64,000 nt of DNA from Pseudorhodobacter antarcticus (GTDB lineage: Bacteria > Pseudomonadota > Alphaproteobacteria > Rhodobacterales > Rhodobacteraceae): NCBI RefSeq assembly GCF_900110135.1, contig NZ_FOCO01000014.1, positions 23,525 to 87,524 on the forward strand. The letters run 5' to 3'. Position numbers and translations under genes: made by a program. This document shows, piece after piece, positions 25,048-33,899 of this stretch. The notes beneath the pieces were generated by a model. It saw only the letters and a list, made by a program, of their open reading frames with translations, ran no database searches and was not told the DNA's origin. The stretch's first letter is position 1, and each line of letters starts with the position of its first letter.

Positions 25048-25332
25048 ATGAGTGCGGTGATTGATGCGGCGGTGGCACGGCTGTCGGCCAAGGTGCAAGG
25101 CTTTGACGGCGTTGCGAAATTTGTGGTGACGGGTGAAGGCGCCATTATGATTGACGACACCGGCGTGCGCGCGGGCGATGAAGAGGCAGATGTGACATTG
25201 ACCGCGAATGCAGAGGTGTTTGAGGCGATTCTGGAAGGCGAGATGAACCCGACGACCGCATTTATGACCGGAAAATTGTCGGTGGACGGGTCGATGGGCA
25301 TGGCGATGAAGCTGGCATCGGTTTTGTCGTGA
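25048..25332 (+). CDS. SCP2 sterol-binding domain protein
   Basis: A 94-residue single-domain protein from the ATG at 25048, preceded by GAAAGGAA. The fold signature GVAKFVVTGEGAIMIDDTGV, DVTLTANAEVFEAILEGEMNPTTAFMTGKLSVDGSMGMAMKLASVL matches small bacterial SCP2-like proteins with a hydrophobic lipid tunnel. It probably binds or transfers lipid or acyl chains in the cytoplasm. Its last four bases overlap the GTG start of a lysophospholipase-like gene, suggesting a joint role in lipid handling (inference). Confidence 0.92.
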   Translation: MSAVIDAAVARLSAKVQGFDGVAKFVVTGEGAIMIDDTGVRAGDEEADVTLTANAEVFEAILEGEMNPTTAFMTGKLSVDGSMGMAMKLASVLS

Positions 25333-26261
25333 CCGAAAATGCGCCCCTTTTTAATGATCTGGCGACCGGGCCAGAGGGGGGGCGCGCCTTTTGGGTGACG
25401 GCGCGTGACGGCCTGCGGCTGCGGTTAGCGATTTGGCCTGCGGGGCCGCGCGGGTCGGTTTTGATATTGCCGGGGCGGACGGAGTTTGTCGAAAAATACG
25501 GCCGTGCGGCGCGCGACTTTGCTGCGCGCGGGTATGGTGTGATAACGCTGGATTGGCGCGGCCAAGGGTTGGCGGATCGACCTGTGGGAAAACCCATGCT
25601 GGGTGATGTTGAGGATTTTCTGTTTTATCAATGGGACTTGCAAGCCGTTCTTGAGAAGTTGGATGAGCTTGGCATCGCCCCGCCGCAGCATTTGGTCAGC
25701 CATTCGATGGGCGGTTGCATTGCTTTGCGGGCGCTGGTGGCTGGGTTGGCGGTTAAGGCGGCGGTGTTTTCCGCGCCGATGTGGGATATTGAATTTGGCC
25801 ATTTCGCGGGCATTGTGCGCGGCGTTGCGCGCGGGGGCACAGCACTGGGGTTGGGGCCACGCTTTGCGCCCGGCACATCGGATGAGACCTATGTTTTAGG
25901 GCAGAAATTTGCGGGCAATTTGCTGACGCGCGATGCCGAAACCTATGGCTGGTTGCAAGCGCAGGCGCGGGCACGGCCCGAGCTGAATTTGGGGGGGCCA
26001 AGCCTGCAATGGCTCGATGCCGCGTTGCGCGAATGTCGGGATTTGGCGCGGTTGCCCAGCCCGGATGTGCCTGCGCTGTGCGTGCTGGGCGGGGCGGAGC
26101 GGATTGTGGCCCCGGCTGCGATCCATGCGCGAATGGCGCGGTGGCCGGGCGGCACGTTAGAGGTTATTCCCAATGCCGAACATGAGGTTATGATGGAAAT
26201 TCCCGCCAGCCGCACACGGTTTTTTGACGGGGCGGCGGCGCTGTTTGCAGCGCACCCTTAG
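25329..26261 (+). CDS. Alpha/beta hydrolase, lysophospholipase-like
   Basis: A 310-residue serine hydrolase of the PldB / monoacylglycerol lipase group. The oxyanion region reads LILPGRTEFVEKYG, and GYGVITLDWRGQGLADR is the family's second strand; the nucleophile is Ser126 in SHSMGG. The catalytic His is in IPNAEHEVMME near the C terminus. It begins with GTG overlapping the SCP2-like gene's stop (GTGA), so the two are coupled. No signal peptide is seen, so a cytoplasmic lipid or ester substrate is likely; exact substrate unknown. Confidence 0.92.
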   Translation: MTENAPLFNDLATGPEGGRAFWVTARDGLRLRLAIWPAGPRGSVLILPGRTEFVEKYGRAARDFAARGYGVITLDWRGQGLADRPVGKPMLGDVEDFLFYQWDLQAVLEKLDELGIAPPQHLVSHSMGGCIALRALVAGLAVKAAVFSAPMWDIEFGHFAGIVRGVARGGTALGLGPRFAPGTSDETYVLGQKFAGNLLTRDAETYGWLQAQARARPELNLGGPSLQWLDAALRECRDLARLPSPDVPALCVLGGAERIVAPAAIHARMARWPGGTLEVIPNAEHEVMMEIPASRTRFFDGAAALFAAHP

Positions 26262-26265
26262 GCGG

Positions 26266-27177
26266 TTAGCGGGGCAACAGCCTGTGTTCGGCGCGCAAGC
26301 AGCCGTTGAAATGATCTAGGATATTTTGCGCGGCCATCATGCCCATCGCGCGAAACGAGCCATCAGACAGGGCGGCTGCGTGGGGCGTTAGGATGATATT
26401 GGGGGCACAGCGCAACGGGTCGGTTTCGGGCAAGGGTTCGTGCGCTGTCACGTCCAGCCCTGCCCCGCCAAGGTGGCCGTTTTGCAACTGGGCGATCAAG
26501 GCGGATTCGTCAATCAAACCGCCGCGCGCGCAGTTGATGACCAGCGCGCCGGGGGGCAACAAGGCCAAGGTTTGCGCGTTGAGCATGCCGCGCGTGGTAT
26601 CTGTCAGGGGGCAATGCAGGCTGACGATATCGGCATAGGGCAAGGCCGCTGCAAGGTCGGGTTCCACCGCAAAACCCGCAGCGCGGGCGGGCGAAAGAAC
26701 GCGGGAATTGATGGTGACTTTGACCCCCAACCCTTTGGCATGATTGGCCAGTCGCTGACCGCTGGCACCGTAACCCACGATCAACAAACGCTTGCCATCA
26801 AGGCCCGGCACGCGGGGGGCTGCACCGCGCGCCGCGCGTTGACCATCCAGGTTGCGGGCCAGCGCTAGCATGAGCAGCAGCGCCTGTTCGGCCACGGCGG
26901 TGGCGTTGGCGCCCGGCGTGTTGGTGACGGTGATCCCTGCGGCGCGGGCGGCATCCATCGGGATATTATCCACCCCCACCCCGTGTTTGGAGATCATTGC
27001 AAATTGCGCCACATCGGCGGCAGTCAGCGCGCGAATGCGGACCAAAAGCGCATCGGCGGGGTGCAGATTTGCGGGGGCGAGAGTGGTGGGAGGGCCGATC
27101 ACCTGCCAGCCCGCATCCCGCAACAACGCCAGCGCATCGGGGTGGACGGGTTCGGTGACGACGACCCGGCGGGCCAT
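26266..27177 (-). CDS. D-2-hydroxyacid dehydrogenase
   Basis: A 303-residue NAD-dependent 2-hydroxyacid dehydrogenase, PGDH-like. The nucleotide-binding motif is GYGASGQRL near residue 140; catalytic Arg is in NCARGGLIDESALIAQL, catalytic Glu in HEPLPETDPL, and His in LTPHAAALSD. It may reduce or oxidise a small 2-keto/2-hydroxyacid; there is no ACT domain, so it is not a classic regulated serine-pathway enzyme. Its start abuts the stop of the Anbu peptidase gene, so it is the last gene of that operon. Whether it takes part in the same pathway is unknown. Confidence 0.92.
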   Translation of the reverse strand: MARRVVVTEPVHPDALALLRDAGWQVIGPPTTLAPANLHPADALLVRIRALTAADVAQFAMISKHGVGVDNIPMDAARAAGITVTNTPGANATAVAEQALLLMLALARNLDGQRAARGAAPRVPGLDGKRLLIVGYGASGQRLANHAKGLGVKVTINSRVLSPARAAGFAVEPDLAAALPYADIVSLHCPLTDTTRGMLNAQTLALLPPGALVINCARGGLIDESALIAQLQNGHLGGAGLDVTAHEPLPETDPLRCAPNIILTPHAAALSDGSFRAMGMMAAQNILDHFNGCLRAEHRLLPR

Positions 27178-27900
27178 TCAGAGGTCGATCTGCGAAAACC
27201 CATCGCGCAGGGCGGTGGACCACGCATCGGACATGGCGCGAAACGCCTCATCCCCCGCCTCAATCCGGCGGCGGTCGGTGACGCGGCAAGTGTCGCGTTC
27301 GATCACCGCCAAATCCAGCGGCATCCCCACGGAAAGGTTGGAGCGCAGGGTGGAATCCATCGACAATAAAACGGCTTTTTGGGCGTCACGCAGGCTGGTT
27401 TGCGGGGTCACGACACGGTCCAGAATGGGTTTGCCGTATTTATGTTCACCGATTTGCAGGAAGGGGGTATCTTCGGTCGCCTCGATGAAATTGCCTTCGG
27501 GATAGATAAGAAACATGCGCATTTCACCGCCGCGCCGCTGGCCTGCCACGATCATAGAAGCAGAGGCCCCTTGGGACATCGACATTTTTTCATCAATATC
27601 TATGCGCACTTGGGCGAGCATGGAGCCGACGATATCGGCCACTTTCAGCATGGTCGGCGCTTTCATGATGTTGTGGTCGTCGCCGCTGTCGGGATCATCG
27701 ATCACCTCGCGCAGGCGCGCCATTGTGGTTTGCGTGACCGACAGGCTGCCTGCGGTCAAGATGGTGACAACGCGTTCGCCCGGCTGTTCAAACACGAACA
27801 TTTTGCGGTAGGTGGAGATGTTATCAAGCCCCGCGTTGGTGCGCGTGTCAGATAGCAAAACGATGCCCGCGTTCAATAAAAGGCCAACGCAATAGGTCAT
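27178..27900 (-). CDS. Anbu-type proteasome-related peptidase
   Basis: A 240-residue Ntn-hydrolase of the ancestral beta-subunit (Anbu) family, related to HslV and proteasome beta subunits. After Met removal, Thr1 is the nucleophile (MTYCVGLLL), with Asp17 in LLSDTRTNAG and Lys32 in TYRKM in the expected places. Ring or helical oligomers are reported for the family; the substrate is not known. The ATG at 27900 was chosen because it exposes Thr1; the longer reading up to 28485 is a frame running through the transglutaminase gene. It follows the transglutaminase gene by 31 bases in an operon with alpha-E and ATP-grasp genes. Confidence 0.93.
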   Translation of the reverse strand: MTYCVGLLLNAGIVLLSDTRTNAGLDNISTYRKMFVFEQPGERVVTILTAGSLSVTQTTMARLREVIDDPDSGDDHNIMKAPTMLKVADIVGSMLAQVRIDIDEKMSMSQGASASMIVAGQRRGGEMRMFLIYPEGNFIEATEDTPFLQIGEHKYGKPILDRVVTPQTSLRDAQKAVLLSMDSTLRSNLSVGMPLDLAVIERDTCRVTDRRRIEAGDEAFRAMSDAWSTALRDGFSQIDL

Positions 27901-27931
27901 GGTCCGCTCCGCTTGATGGGTTTTGTTATGC

Positions 27932-28741
27932 TTACTGGCCCGATTGCTGGACCGCAAGGTGGACATCAAGCTGTTCGGTGCCCGGCCCGCGCGCGATGCC
28001 TTTGATCGGGGCCGCGTCCATCGCATCAAGGCCAGAGCCGAGGCGGATGTAGCGGTCATCGGGGCAGCAGCGGTTGGCGGGATCAAAACCGACCCAGCCC
28101 AGATCGGGGAGGTGGAGTTCGGCCCAAGCGTGGGCGGCCTCGTGCAACGTGCCATCCTCGGTCGCGTGCAGATAGCCGGAGATGTAGCGCGCGGGGATGC
28201 CGGCACGCCGCGCAATGGCCAAAAGCGCGTGGGTTTGATCTTGGCACACGCCCTGCCCCAGCGCCAACGCCTCGGCGGCGGTGGTGGCGGCGTGGGTGGC
28301 GCCGGGGGTGTAGGCGATAGTATCGGCGATAAGGGCAGACAGGCGGTGGGCGGCGGCAAGATCGCCCGCACCCGCATTGGCGCTGGCGGCAAGGTCGGCA
28401 AGCGCCATGTCCGCATCGGTCGCATGGGTGGATTGCAGATAGCATTGCGGCGGAGTACGTTCGCGGTGGCCGCGCAAAACCCCAACCAAATCCGTGGTTT
28501 GCACGCGGCCCTGCACGGTCACGGTGATTTCGGACACCGGGCCTTGGATGGTCCAGGCCTGCACATGATCGCCCGCGCCATCGCGAAAATGGCCGCCTTT
28601 GATGCCATCGGTGACGGTGATCTGCCAATCCAGCACGGTTTGGCCATCAAACGCGGTGGGCTGCAAGCGGTGGGTTTGCACCACGCCGCGCACTGGCTGG
28701 CTGTAGCGGTAGGTGGTGACGTGATCGACGGTGAGCAGCAT
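27932..28741 (-). CDS. Transglutaminase-like cysteine protease-fold protein
   Basis: A 269-residue protein with a bacterial transglutaminase N-terminal beta domain (residues 1-100) and a papain-like core. The triad is readable: Cys166 in GQGVCQDQTHALLAIARRAG, His204 in EAAHAWAEL and Asp220 in GWVGFDPANR. In this conserved cluster the protein is thought to act on an amide or isopeptide bond; in vivo activity is not established. Its start overlaps the stop of the alpha-E gene by one base, so the two are translationally coupled. Confidence 0.93.
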   Translation of the reverse strand: MLLTVDHVTTYRYSQPVRGVVQTHRLQPTAFDGQTVLDWQITVTDGIKGGHFRDGAGDHVQAWTIQGPVSEITVTVQGRVQTTDLVGVLRGHRERTPPQCYLQSTHATDADMALADLAASANAGAGDLAAAHRLSALIADTIAYTPGATHAATTAAEALALGQGVCQDQTHALLAIARRAGIPARYISGYLHATEDGTLHEAAHAWAELHLPDLGWVGFDPANRCCPDDRYIRLGSGLDAMDAAPIKGIARGPGTEQLDVHLAVQQSGQ

Positions 28742-29691
28742 CAGCGGATATCCCCGTTCAAATAGCTTTCGCGGATTTCATGGGCGAGCTTGCCGGTTTC
28801 CTTGATGAAACGAGTCAGAAATTCGTGCAGCCCTTCTTCAAAAATATCCTCAACGCGGGCTTCGGACAGTTCGGCCAGCAGCGCGCGAGCTTGAGTGCGC
28901 GCAGAGGTTTGGCGTTTAAGGCTGCGATCCATGCGGTCCAGATGCGTGACCAGCCCATCGGCGCAGGTGATCAGCGAGCGAGGGCATTGCGGGTTGAGGA
29001 TGAGAAAATGCGCGATTTTGGACGCCGTCACATCGCCGCCATAGGCCCAATGAAAGGCGCGGTGCGAGGACATGGCGCGGAGTAACGTGGTCCATTGGTA
29101 GTTATCAAGGCCGGAGCCAACGTATTCGATGCGGGGCAGCAGCACATAGTATTTCACATCCAAAAGCCGCGCGGTGCTGTCAGCGCGTTCCAGATAATAG
29201 CCCGTATTCAAGAAATTATAGCCATCACCACGCAACTGCGTCGCCTCAATCGCGCCGCGCATCATGGCGGTGTGGCGCATGGTCCATTCGGTAAGGCGCG
29301 ACAGGTCCATCTCGGATCTGGGTTGACGCTCCATTTGGCGTAGTTCTTGGAAGGCGGAATTGATCGCGTCCCAGACCTGCGAGGTGAGGGCGGTGCGCAC
29401 GATGCGGGCGCTTTCGCGCGCCGCCGTGATGCAAGACACCACCGACGACGGGTTATCGCGGTCGAAAAATAAATGGCTTTCCACATTGCGCTGCACGATG
29501 TCGCCATATTTTTTGTTAAACGCGGCGGAGGTGCCGATGGCGCGCAGCAAGCTTTCCCATTCGCTGCGATGCCCTTGGGATGAGGGGATCAGGGCGTTGC
29601 GCGCGCCGACTTCGAGCAAGCGGGCGGCGGTTTCGGCCCGTTCCATATAGCGGGCGATCCAGTAAAGATTATCGGCGGTTCTGCTGAGCAT
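28741..29691 (-). CDS. Alpha-E domain protein
   Basis: A 316-residue, mainly alpha-helical protein of the alpha-E (DUF403) family. Typical motifs are LSRTADNLYWIARYMERAE at the N terminus, ARESARIVRTALTSQVWDAIN, and the C-terminal EEGLHEFLTRFIKETGKLAHEI. Function is unknown; it always travels with a circularly permuted ATP-grasp protein and often with transglutaminase and Anbu genes, as here. The ATP-grasp stop is 3 bases upstream and the transglutaminase start overlaps its stop. A role in building or attaching a small peptide is proposed from comparative genomics. Confidence 0.93.
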   Translation of the reverse strand: MLSRTADNLYWIARYMERAETAARLLEVGARNALIPSSQGHRSEWESLLRAIGTSAAFNKKYGDIVQRNVESHLFFDRDNPSSVVSCITAARESARIVRTALTSQVWDAINSAFQELRQMERQPRSEMDLSRLTEWTMRHTAMMRGAIEATQLRGDGYNFLNTGYYLERADSTARLLDVKYYVLLPRIEYVGSGLDNYQWTTLLRAMSSHRAFHWAYGGDVTASKIAHFLILNPQCPRSLITCADGLVTHLDRMDRSLKRQTSARTQARALLAELSEARVEDIFEEGLHEFLTRFIKETGKLAHEIRESYLNGDIR

Positions 29692-29694
29692 AAT

Positions 29695-31107
29695 TTATCC
29701 TGCCAATACCCATGTGTCTTTGACCCCGCCCCCTTGGGAGGAGTTCACGACCAGCGACCCTTCGGTCAGGGCGACGCGCGTCAGGCCGCCGGGGACCAGT
29801 TCAATCCGTTCGCCCACAAGGCAATAGGGGCGCAAATCGACGTGGCGGGGCGCGATGCCCTGTTCGACGAATGTGGGCGTGGTGGACAAAGCAAGGGTGG
29901 GTTGCGCGATGTAATTATGCGGTTTGGCCTTGATGCGCAGCGCAAATTCCGCGATTTCGGTCGCCGTGCATTTGGGGCCAACCAACATGCCGTAACCGCC
30001 CGAACCATGCACCTCTTTGACCACCAAATCCTTTAGGTTTTCAAGGACATACTTGCAATCATCGGTCTTTGCGCATTGCCATGTCGGCACGTTGTTCAGG
30101 ATGGGTTCCTCGCCCAAATAAAAGCGGATCATTTCGGGGACAAAGGTGTAAACCGCCTTATCATCGGCCACGCCTGCGCCGGGGGCCGAGCAAATGGCAA
30201 CGCCGCCAGACCGGTACACATCCATCAAACCGGGGACGCCCAGCATACTGTCGGGGCGGAAGCACAACGGGTCGATATAGGCATCATCCAAACGGCGGTA
30301 GATCACATCGACGCGGCGCGGCCCTTCGGTCGTGCGCATATAGACGTATTCCCCTTCGACAAACAAATCTTGGCCCTCCACCAACTCTACGCCCATCAGA
30401 TCGGCGAGGAAGCTGTGCTCGTAGTAGGCGGAATTGAAATGGCCGGGGGTCAGGATGACAATGGTGGGTTCGCCGTTACATTTGGTGGGCGCGACAGAGG
30501 CCAGCGTGCGGCGCAAAAGGTCGGGGTAGACATCGACCGGTTCAATCCGGTTGTCGCGGAAAAGCTGGGGGAACATCCGCATCATAATCTCGCGGTTTTC
30601 CAACATGTAGGAGACGCCGGACGGGGTGCGGCAATTATCCTCTAGCACGAAAAAGTCTTCGGGGCCGGTGCGGACCAGATCGACGCCAACGATATGAGAA
30701 TACACGCCTTTTGGCGGCAAGATGCCCACGACTTCTTTTTCATAAGCGTCATTTTGATAGACGAGTTTGGCGGGAATGCGGCCTGCGCGCACAATTTCAC
30801 CGCGCCCATACACATCGGCCAAAAAGGCGTTCAAGGCACGCGCCCGCTGTTTTACGCCGCGTTCCAGTTTAGACCATTCAAGGGCAGAAAACACGCGGGG
30901 GAACATATCGAACGGGATCAGGCGGTCGGGGTCGCCACCTTCGCCATAGACGGCAAAAGTGATGCCGATGCGGCGAAACAGGGCCTCTGCCTCGGCCTGT
31001 TTCATTTGGCGCAATTCGGCGGGCATGTTGCGCATCCAATCGTCCAGTTGCGCATAAGGCAGGCGCACCTCACCGCCTTCATACATTTCGTTAAAATACT
31101 GGGTCAT
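29695..31107 (-). CDS. Circularly permuted ATP-grasp protein
   Basis: A 470-residue enzyme of the circularly permuted ATP-grasp (DUF404/DUF407) family, predicted to ligate an amine to a carboxylate with ATP. Characteristic blocks are FNEMYEGGEVRLPYAQ, GVYSHIVGVDLVRTGPEDFFVLEDNCRTPSGVSYMLENRE, VHGSGGYGMLVGP and YIAQPTLALSTTP. It is the first gene of the operon that continues with alpha-E, transglutaminase, Anbu and dehydrogenase genes. The upstream intergenic region of about 208 bases is shared with the divergent pepF gene and should contain the promoter. Confidence 0.94.
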   Translation of the reverse strand: MTQYFNEMYEGGEVRLPYAQLDDWMRNMPAELRQMKQAEAEALFRRIGITFAVYGEGGDPDRLIPFDMFPRVFSALEWSKLERGVKQRARALNAFLADVYGRGEIVRAGRIPAKLVYQNDAYEKEVVGILPPKGVYSHIVGVDLVRTGPEDFFVLEDNCRTPSGVSYMLENREIMMRMFPQLFRDNRIEPVDVYPDLLRRTLASVAPTKCNGEPTIVILTPGHFNSAYYEHSFLADLMGVELVEGQDLFVEGEYVYMRTTEGPRRVDVIYRRLDDAYIDPLCFRPDSMLGVPGLMDVYRSGGVAICSAPGAGVADDKAVYTFVPEMIRFYLGEEPILNNVPTWQCAKTDDCKYVLENLKDLVVKEVHGSGGYGMLVGPKCTATEIAEFALRIKAKPHNYIAQPTLALSTTPTFVEQGIAPRHVDLRPYCLVGERIELVPGGLTRVALTEGSLVVNSSQGGGVKDTWVLAG

Positions 31108-31315
31108 ATGGGGTTTTCCTGTCGCGCGGGGCGTCTGATGCGCCCGATTAAGGATATGTTACGCAGAGGGCGGGCCAGATAGAAAGCCCCGCGCGCGGAT
31201 TCTGACGGATTTTGGGGGAAATGCCTTGAATTTGGGCAATGCGGCGGCGCACAGGGTTGCACCTGTGGGGGGCGCGGCCCTAAGTATGGGGAAATGAATT
31301 GGAAGGGTTTTCGCC

Positions 31316-33145
31316 ATGACGCTGAATGATCGCCGCCCCGTGTTTGATGCCAATGCGCAAGGCGCTGGTGGGTTGGGAAAACTGCCCGATTGGGATTTGA
31401 CCGACCTGTACCCAAGCCCCGATGCGCCCGAATTTGCGCGCGATATGGCGTGGCTGGAAAGCGAATGTGCCGCATTTGCCGCCAAGTATGAAGGCAAGCT
31501 CGCGGATTTGGACGCGGGCGCGATGCTGGCCTGCGTGCAAGCCTATGAGGCGATTGACGTGATCGCGGGGCGCGTGATGTCCTATGCGGGCTTGCGGTAT
31601 TACCAAAACACGATGGACAGTGAGCGGGCCAAGTTTATGGCCGATGCACAGGACCGCATTACCACTTTCACCACGCCATTGGTGTTCTTCACGCTTGAAT
31701 TCAACCGGTTGGAGGAGGCGCATCTGTCGGGCTTGCTGGCGGCCAATAGCGATTTGGCACGGTACAAGCCGGTGTTTGACCGCTTGCGCGCGATGCGCCC
31801 GCACCAGTTGTCTGATGAAATGGAGCGATTTTTGCACGACCAATCCACCGTGGGGTCCGCCGCGTGGAACCGCTTGTTTGATGAAACCATGGCGGGGTTG
31901 ATGTTTGAGGTCGCGGGGGAGGAGGAGGCGCTGAACCTTGAGGCCACGCTGAACCTGTTGACCGACAGCGACCGCACGAAACGCGAGGCGGCGGCGCGGG
32001 CGTTGGCTGTGGTGTTTGACAAGCATATCAAGCTGTTTTCGCGCGTTCACAACACGTTGGCCAAGGAAAAAGAGGTTGAGGATCGCTGGCGCAAGATGCC
32101 CAGCCCGCAATCAGCCCGCCATTTGGCCAACCATGTGGAGCCGGAGGTGGTGGAGGCGCTGCGCAATGCAGTTGTCGCCGCCTATCCGAAACTGTCGCAC
32201 CGCTATTACCGCCTGAAGGCGAAATGGATGGGGCTGGAGACGTTGCAAGTTTGGGACCGCAACGCGCCGCTGCCCACCGATGCGCCACGGCTGGTGGATT
32301 GGGAGGAGGCGCGGGCGACCGTGACCGACGCCTATGCCGCGTTTTCGCCCGAGATGGCCAAGCTGGCGGAGCCGTTTTTCACCAAAGGTTGGATTGATGC
32401 GGGTGTGAAACCGGGCAAAGCACCCGGCGCCTTTGCGCACCCAACGGTGACGACCGTACACCCCTATGTGATGCTGAATTATATGGGAAAACCGCGCGAT
32501 GTCATGACCTTGGCGCATGAATTGGGGCATGGTGTGCATCAGGTTTTGGCGGCGGGTCAGGGGGAGTTGTTGTCGTCGACCCCGCTGACGCTGGCCGAAA
32601 CGGCGAGTGTGTTTGGCGAAATGTTGACCTTCCGCAAGCTGTTGGACGGGGCCAAAACGCAAAGCGAGCGTAAGACCCTGCTGGCGGGCAAGGTGGAGGA
32701 TATGATCAACACCGTTGTGCGCCAGATCGCGTTTTATGACTTTGAGTGCAAGCTGCACGCCGCGCGGCGCGAGGGGGAGTTGACGCCAGACGATATCAAC
32801 GCGCTGTGGATGTCGGTGCAGGCGCAATCGCTTGGCGATGCGTTTGACTTTATGGACGGGTATGAGACGTTTTGGGCTTATGTGCCGCATTTTGTCCATT
32901 CGCCGTTTTACGTTTACGCCTATGCCTTTGGCGATGGGTTGGTGAACGCGCTCTATGCCGCATATGAAAGCGGTTTGCCGGGGTTTGAAGAAAAGTATTT
33001 TGACATGCTGAAGGCGGGCGGATCAAAGCACCATAAGGAACTGCTTGCGCCATTTGGGCTGGACGCCAGCGATCCTGCGTTTTGGGACAAAGGGTTGGAC
33101 ATGATTTCCGGCTTTATCGACGAGCTGGAAGCGATGGAGGCGTAA
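31316..33145 (+). CDS. pepF: Oligoendopeptidase F (M3 family metallopeptidase)
   Basis: A 609-residue zinc oligopeptidase. The zinc motif HELGHGVHQ has His401, Glu402 and His405; the third ligand Glu follows in LAETASVFGEMLTFR. The M3 hydrophobic end segment YAYAFGDGLVNALYAAYESG matches PepF. It cleaves short peptides in the cytoplasm, in peptide recycling. The start at 31316 (MTLNDRRPVFDAN) gives a full-length family protein. It is divergent from the ATP-grasp operon and followed within 4 bases by a sulfotransferase gene. Confidence 0.95.
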   Translation: MTLNDRRPVFDANAQGAGGLGKLPDWDLTDLYPSPDAPEFARDMAWLESECAAFAAKYEGKLADLDAGAMLACVQAYEAIDVIAGRVMSYAGLRYYQNTMDSERAKFMADAQDRITTFTTPLVFFTLEFNRLEEAHLSGLLAANSDLARYKPVFDRLRAMRPHQLSDEMERFLHDQSTVGSAAWNRLFDETMAGLMFEVAGEEEALNLEATLNLLTDSDRTKREAAARALAVVFDKHIKLFSRVHNTLAKEKEVEDRWRKMPSPQSARHLANHVEPEVVEALRNAVVAAYPKLSHRYYRLKAKWMGLETLQVWDRNAPLPTDAPRLVDWEEARATVTDAYAAFSPEMAKLAEPFFTKGWIDAGVKPGKAPGAFAHPTVTTVHPYVMLNYMGKPRDVMTLAHELGHGVHQVLAAGQGELLSSTPLTLAETASVFGEMLTFRKLLDGAKTQSERKTLLAGKVEDMINTVVRQIAFYDFECKLHAARREGELTPDDINALWMSVQAQSLGDAFDFMDGYETFWAYVPHFVHSPFYVYAYAFGDGLVNALYAAYESGLPGFEEKYFDMLKAGGSKHHKELLAPFGLDASDPAFWDKGLDMISGFIDELEAMEA

Positions 33146-33149
33146 GGCC

Positions 33150-33899
33150 ATGCCGCTGCGCAGTTTTGTGATTATTGGACAGGCGCGCAGCGGTACCACC
33201 TATCTGCAAACGATGCTGGATTCACACCCGCACATCCATTGCCGGGGGGAGTTGTTTGACCCGTGGCAAATTGATGATGCGGGGCGCAAAACTAAGGATT
33301 TTGACGCGATTGTGGCGCGCGATGCCAATCCTTGCGATTTTATGGACCGGATGCTGGCGGGCGAAGGGATGCAGCGCGCGGCAAAAGGGGTGCAGGTGAT
33401 CGGGGCCAAAATTCTGTTTCAACACAGCCCCGACCTGATGGCGCAGTATATTCCGATGCGCCCTGCCCTGCGCATTATCCATGTGGTGCGCCACAATAAG
33501 CTGGCGCAATTCGCATCATCGGCGCAAGTGGCGAAAACCAAGGTTTGGACCGCGACCAGCCAACCTGCGCCAGCGCCTTTGATCAACGCGGCCCCGCAAT
33601 GGGTATCGGCGGAATGTAACCGCCTGCAAAACCAAGATTTTTTATTGACTCATTGGCTCGGCTCCATCGCCAATCCGGTGTTGACGCTGACCTATCAAGA
33701 CTTGTTTCGGGATGCGGCCTTGCAGGCGGCGCTGGATTTTTTGGGGGTGACGGCCACGCAAAAGCTTAACTCCGCTTTAATAAAACAAGGGCAGCGGCGG
33801 ATTATGGACCGATTTGCCAACCCCGGGCCGATTGCCGCCTATTTTGCGACGACCGGGCGCGCGGATTGGTTGGAGGATGAGCTAGCCGGCGGCAGTTAG
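33150..33899 (+). CDS. Sulfotransferase-family protein
   Basis: A 249-residue PAPS-dependent sulfotransferase-like protein. The 5'-phosphosulfate loop is GQARSGTTYLQTMLDSHP at residues 9-26, and the 3'-phosphate region is IIHVVRHNKLAQFASSAQVAKTK. It begins 4 bases after pepF. Its last 18 bases overlap the end of a convergent capsule-type gene, so transcripts meet tail to tail. The presumed substrate is a surface sugar or lipid (inferred from the adjoining capsule-like gene); no direct evidence. Confidence 0.85.
   Translation: MPLRSFVIIGQARSGTTYLQTMLDSHPHIHCRGELFDPWQIDDAGRKTKDFDAIVARDANPCDFMDRMLAGEGMQRAAKGVQVIGAKILFQHSPDLMAQYIPMRPALRIIHVVRHNKLAQFASSAQVAKTKVWTATSQPAPAPLINAAPQWVSAECNRLQNQDFLLTHWLGSIANPVLTLTYQDLFRDAALQAALDFLGVTATQKLNSALIKQGQRRIMDRFANPGPIAAYFATTGRADWLEDELAGGS

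Noticed and set aside
27178..28485. A 435-residue Anbu-family protein starting at 28485
   Set aside because: The extra N-terminal part is Pro/Arg-rich, lies inside the transglutaminase gene and would bury the catalytic Thr1.
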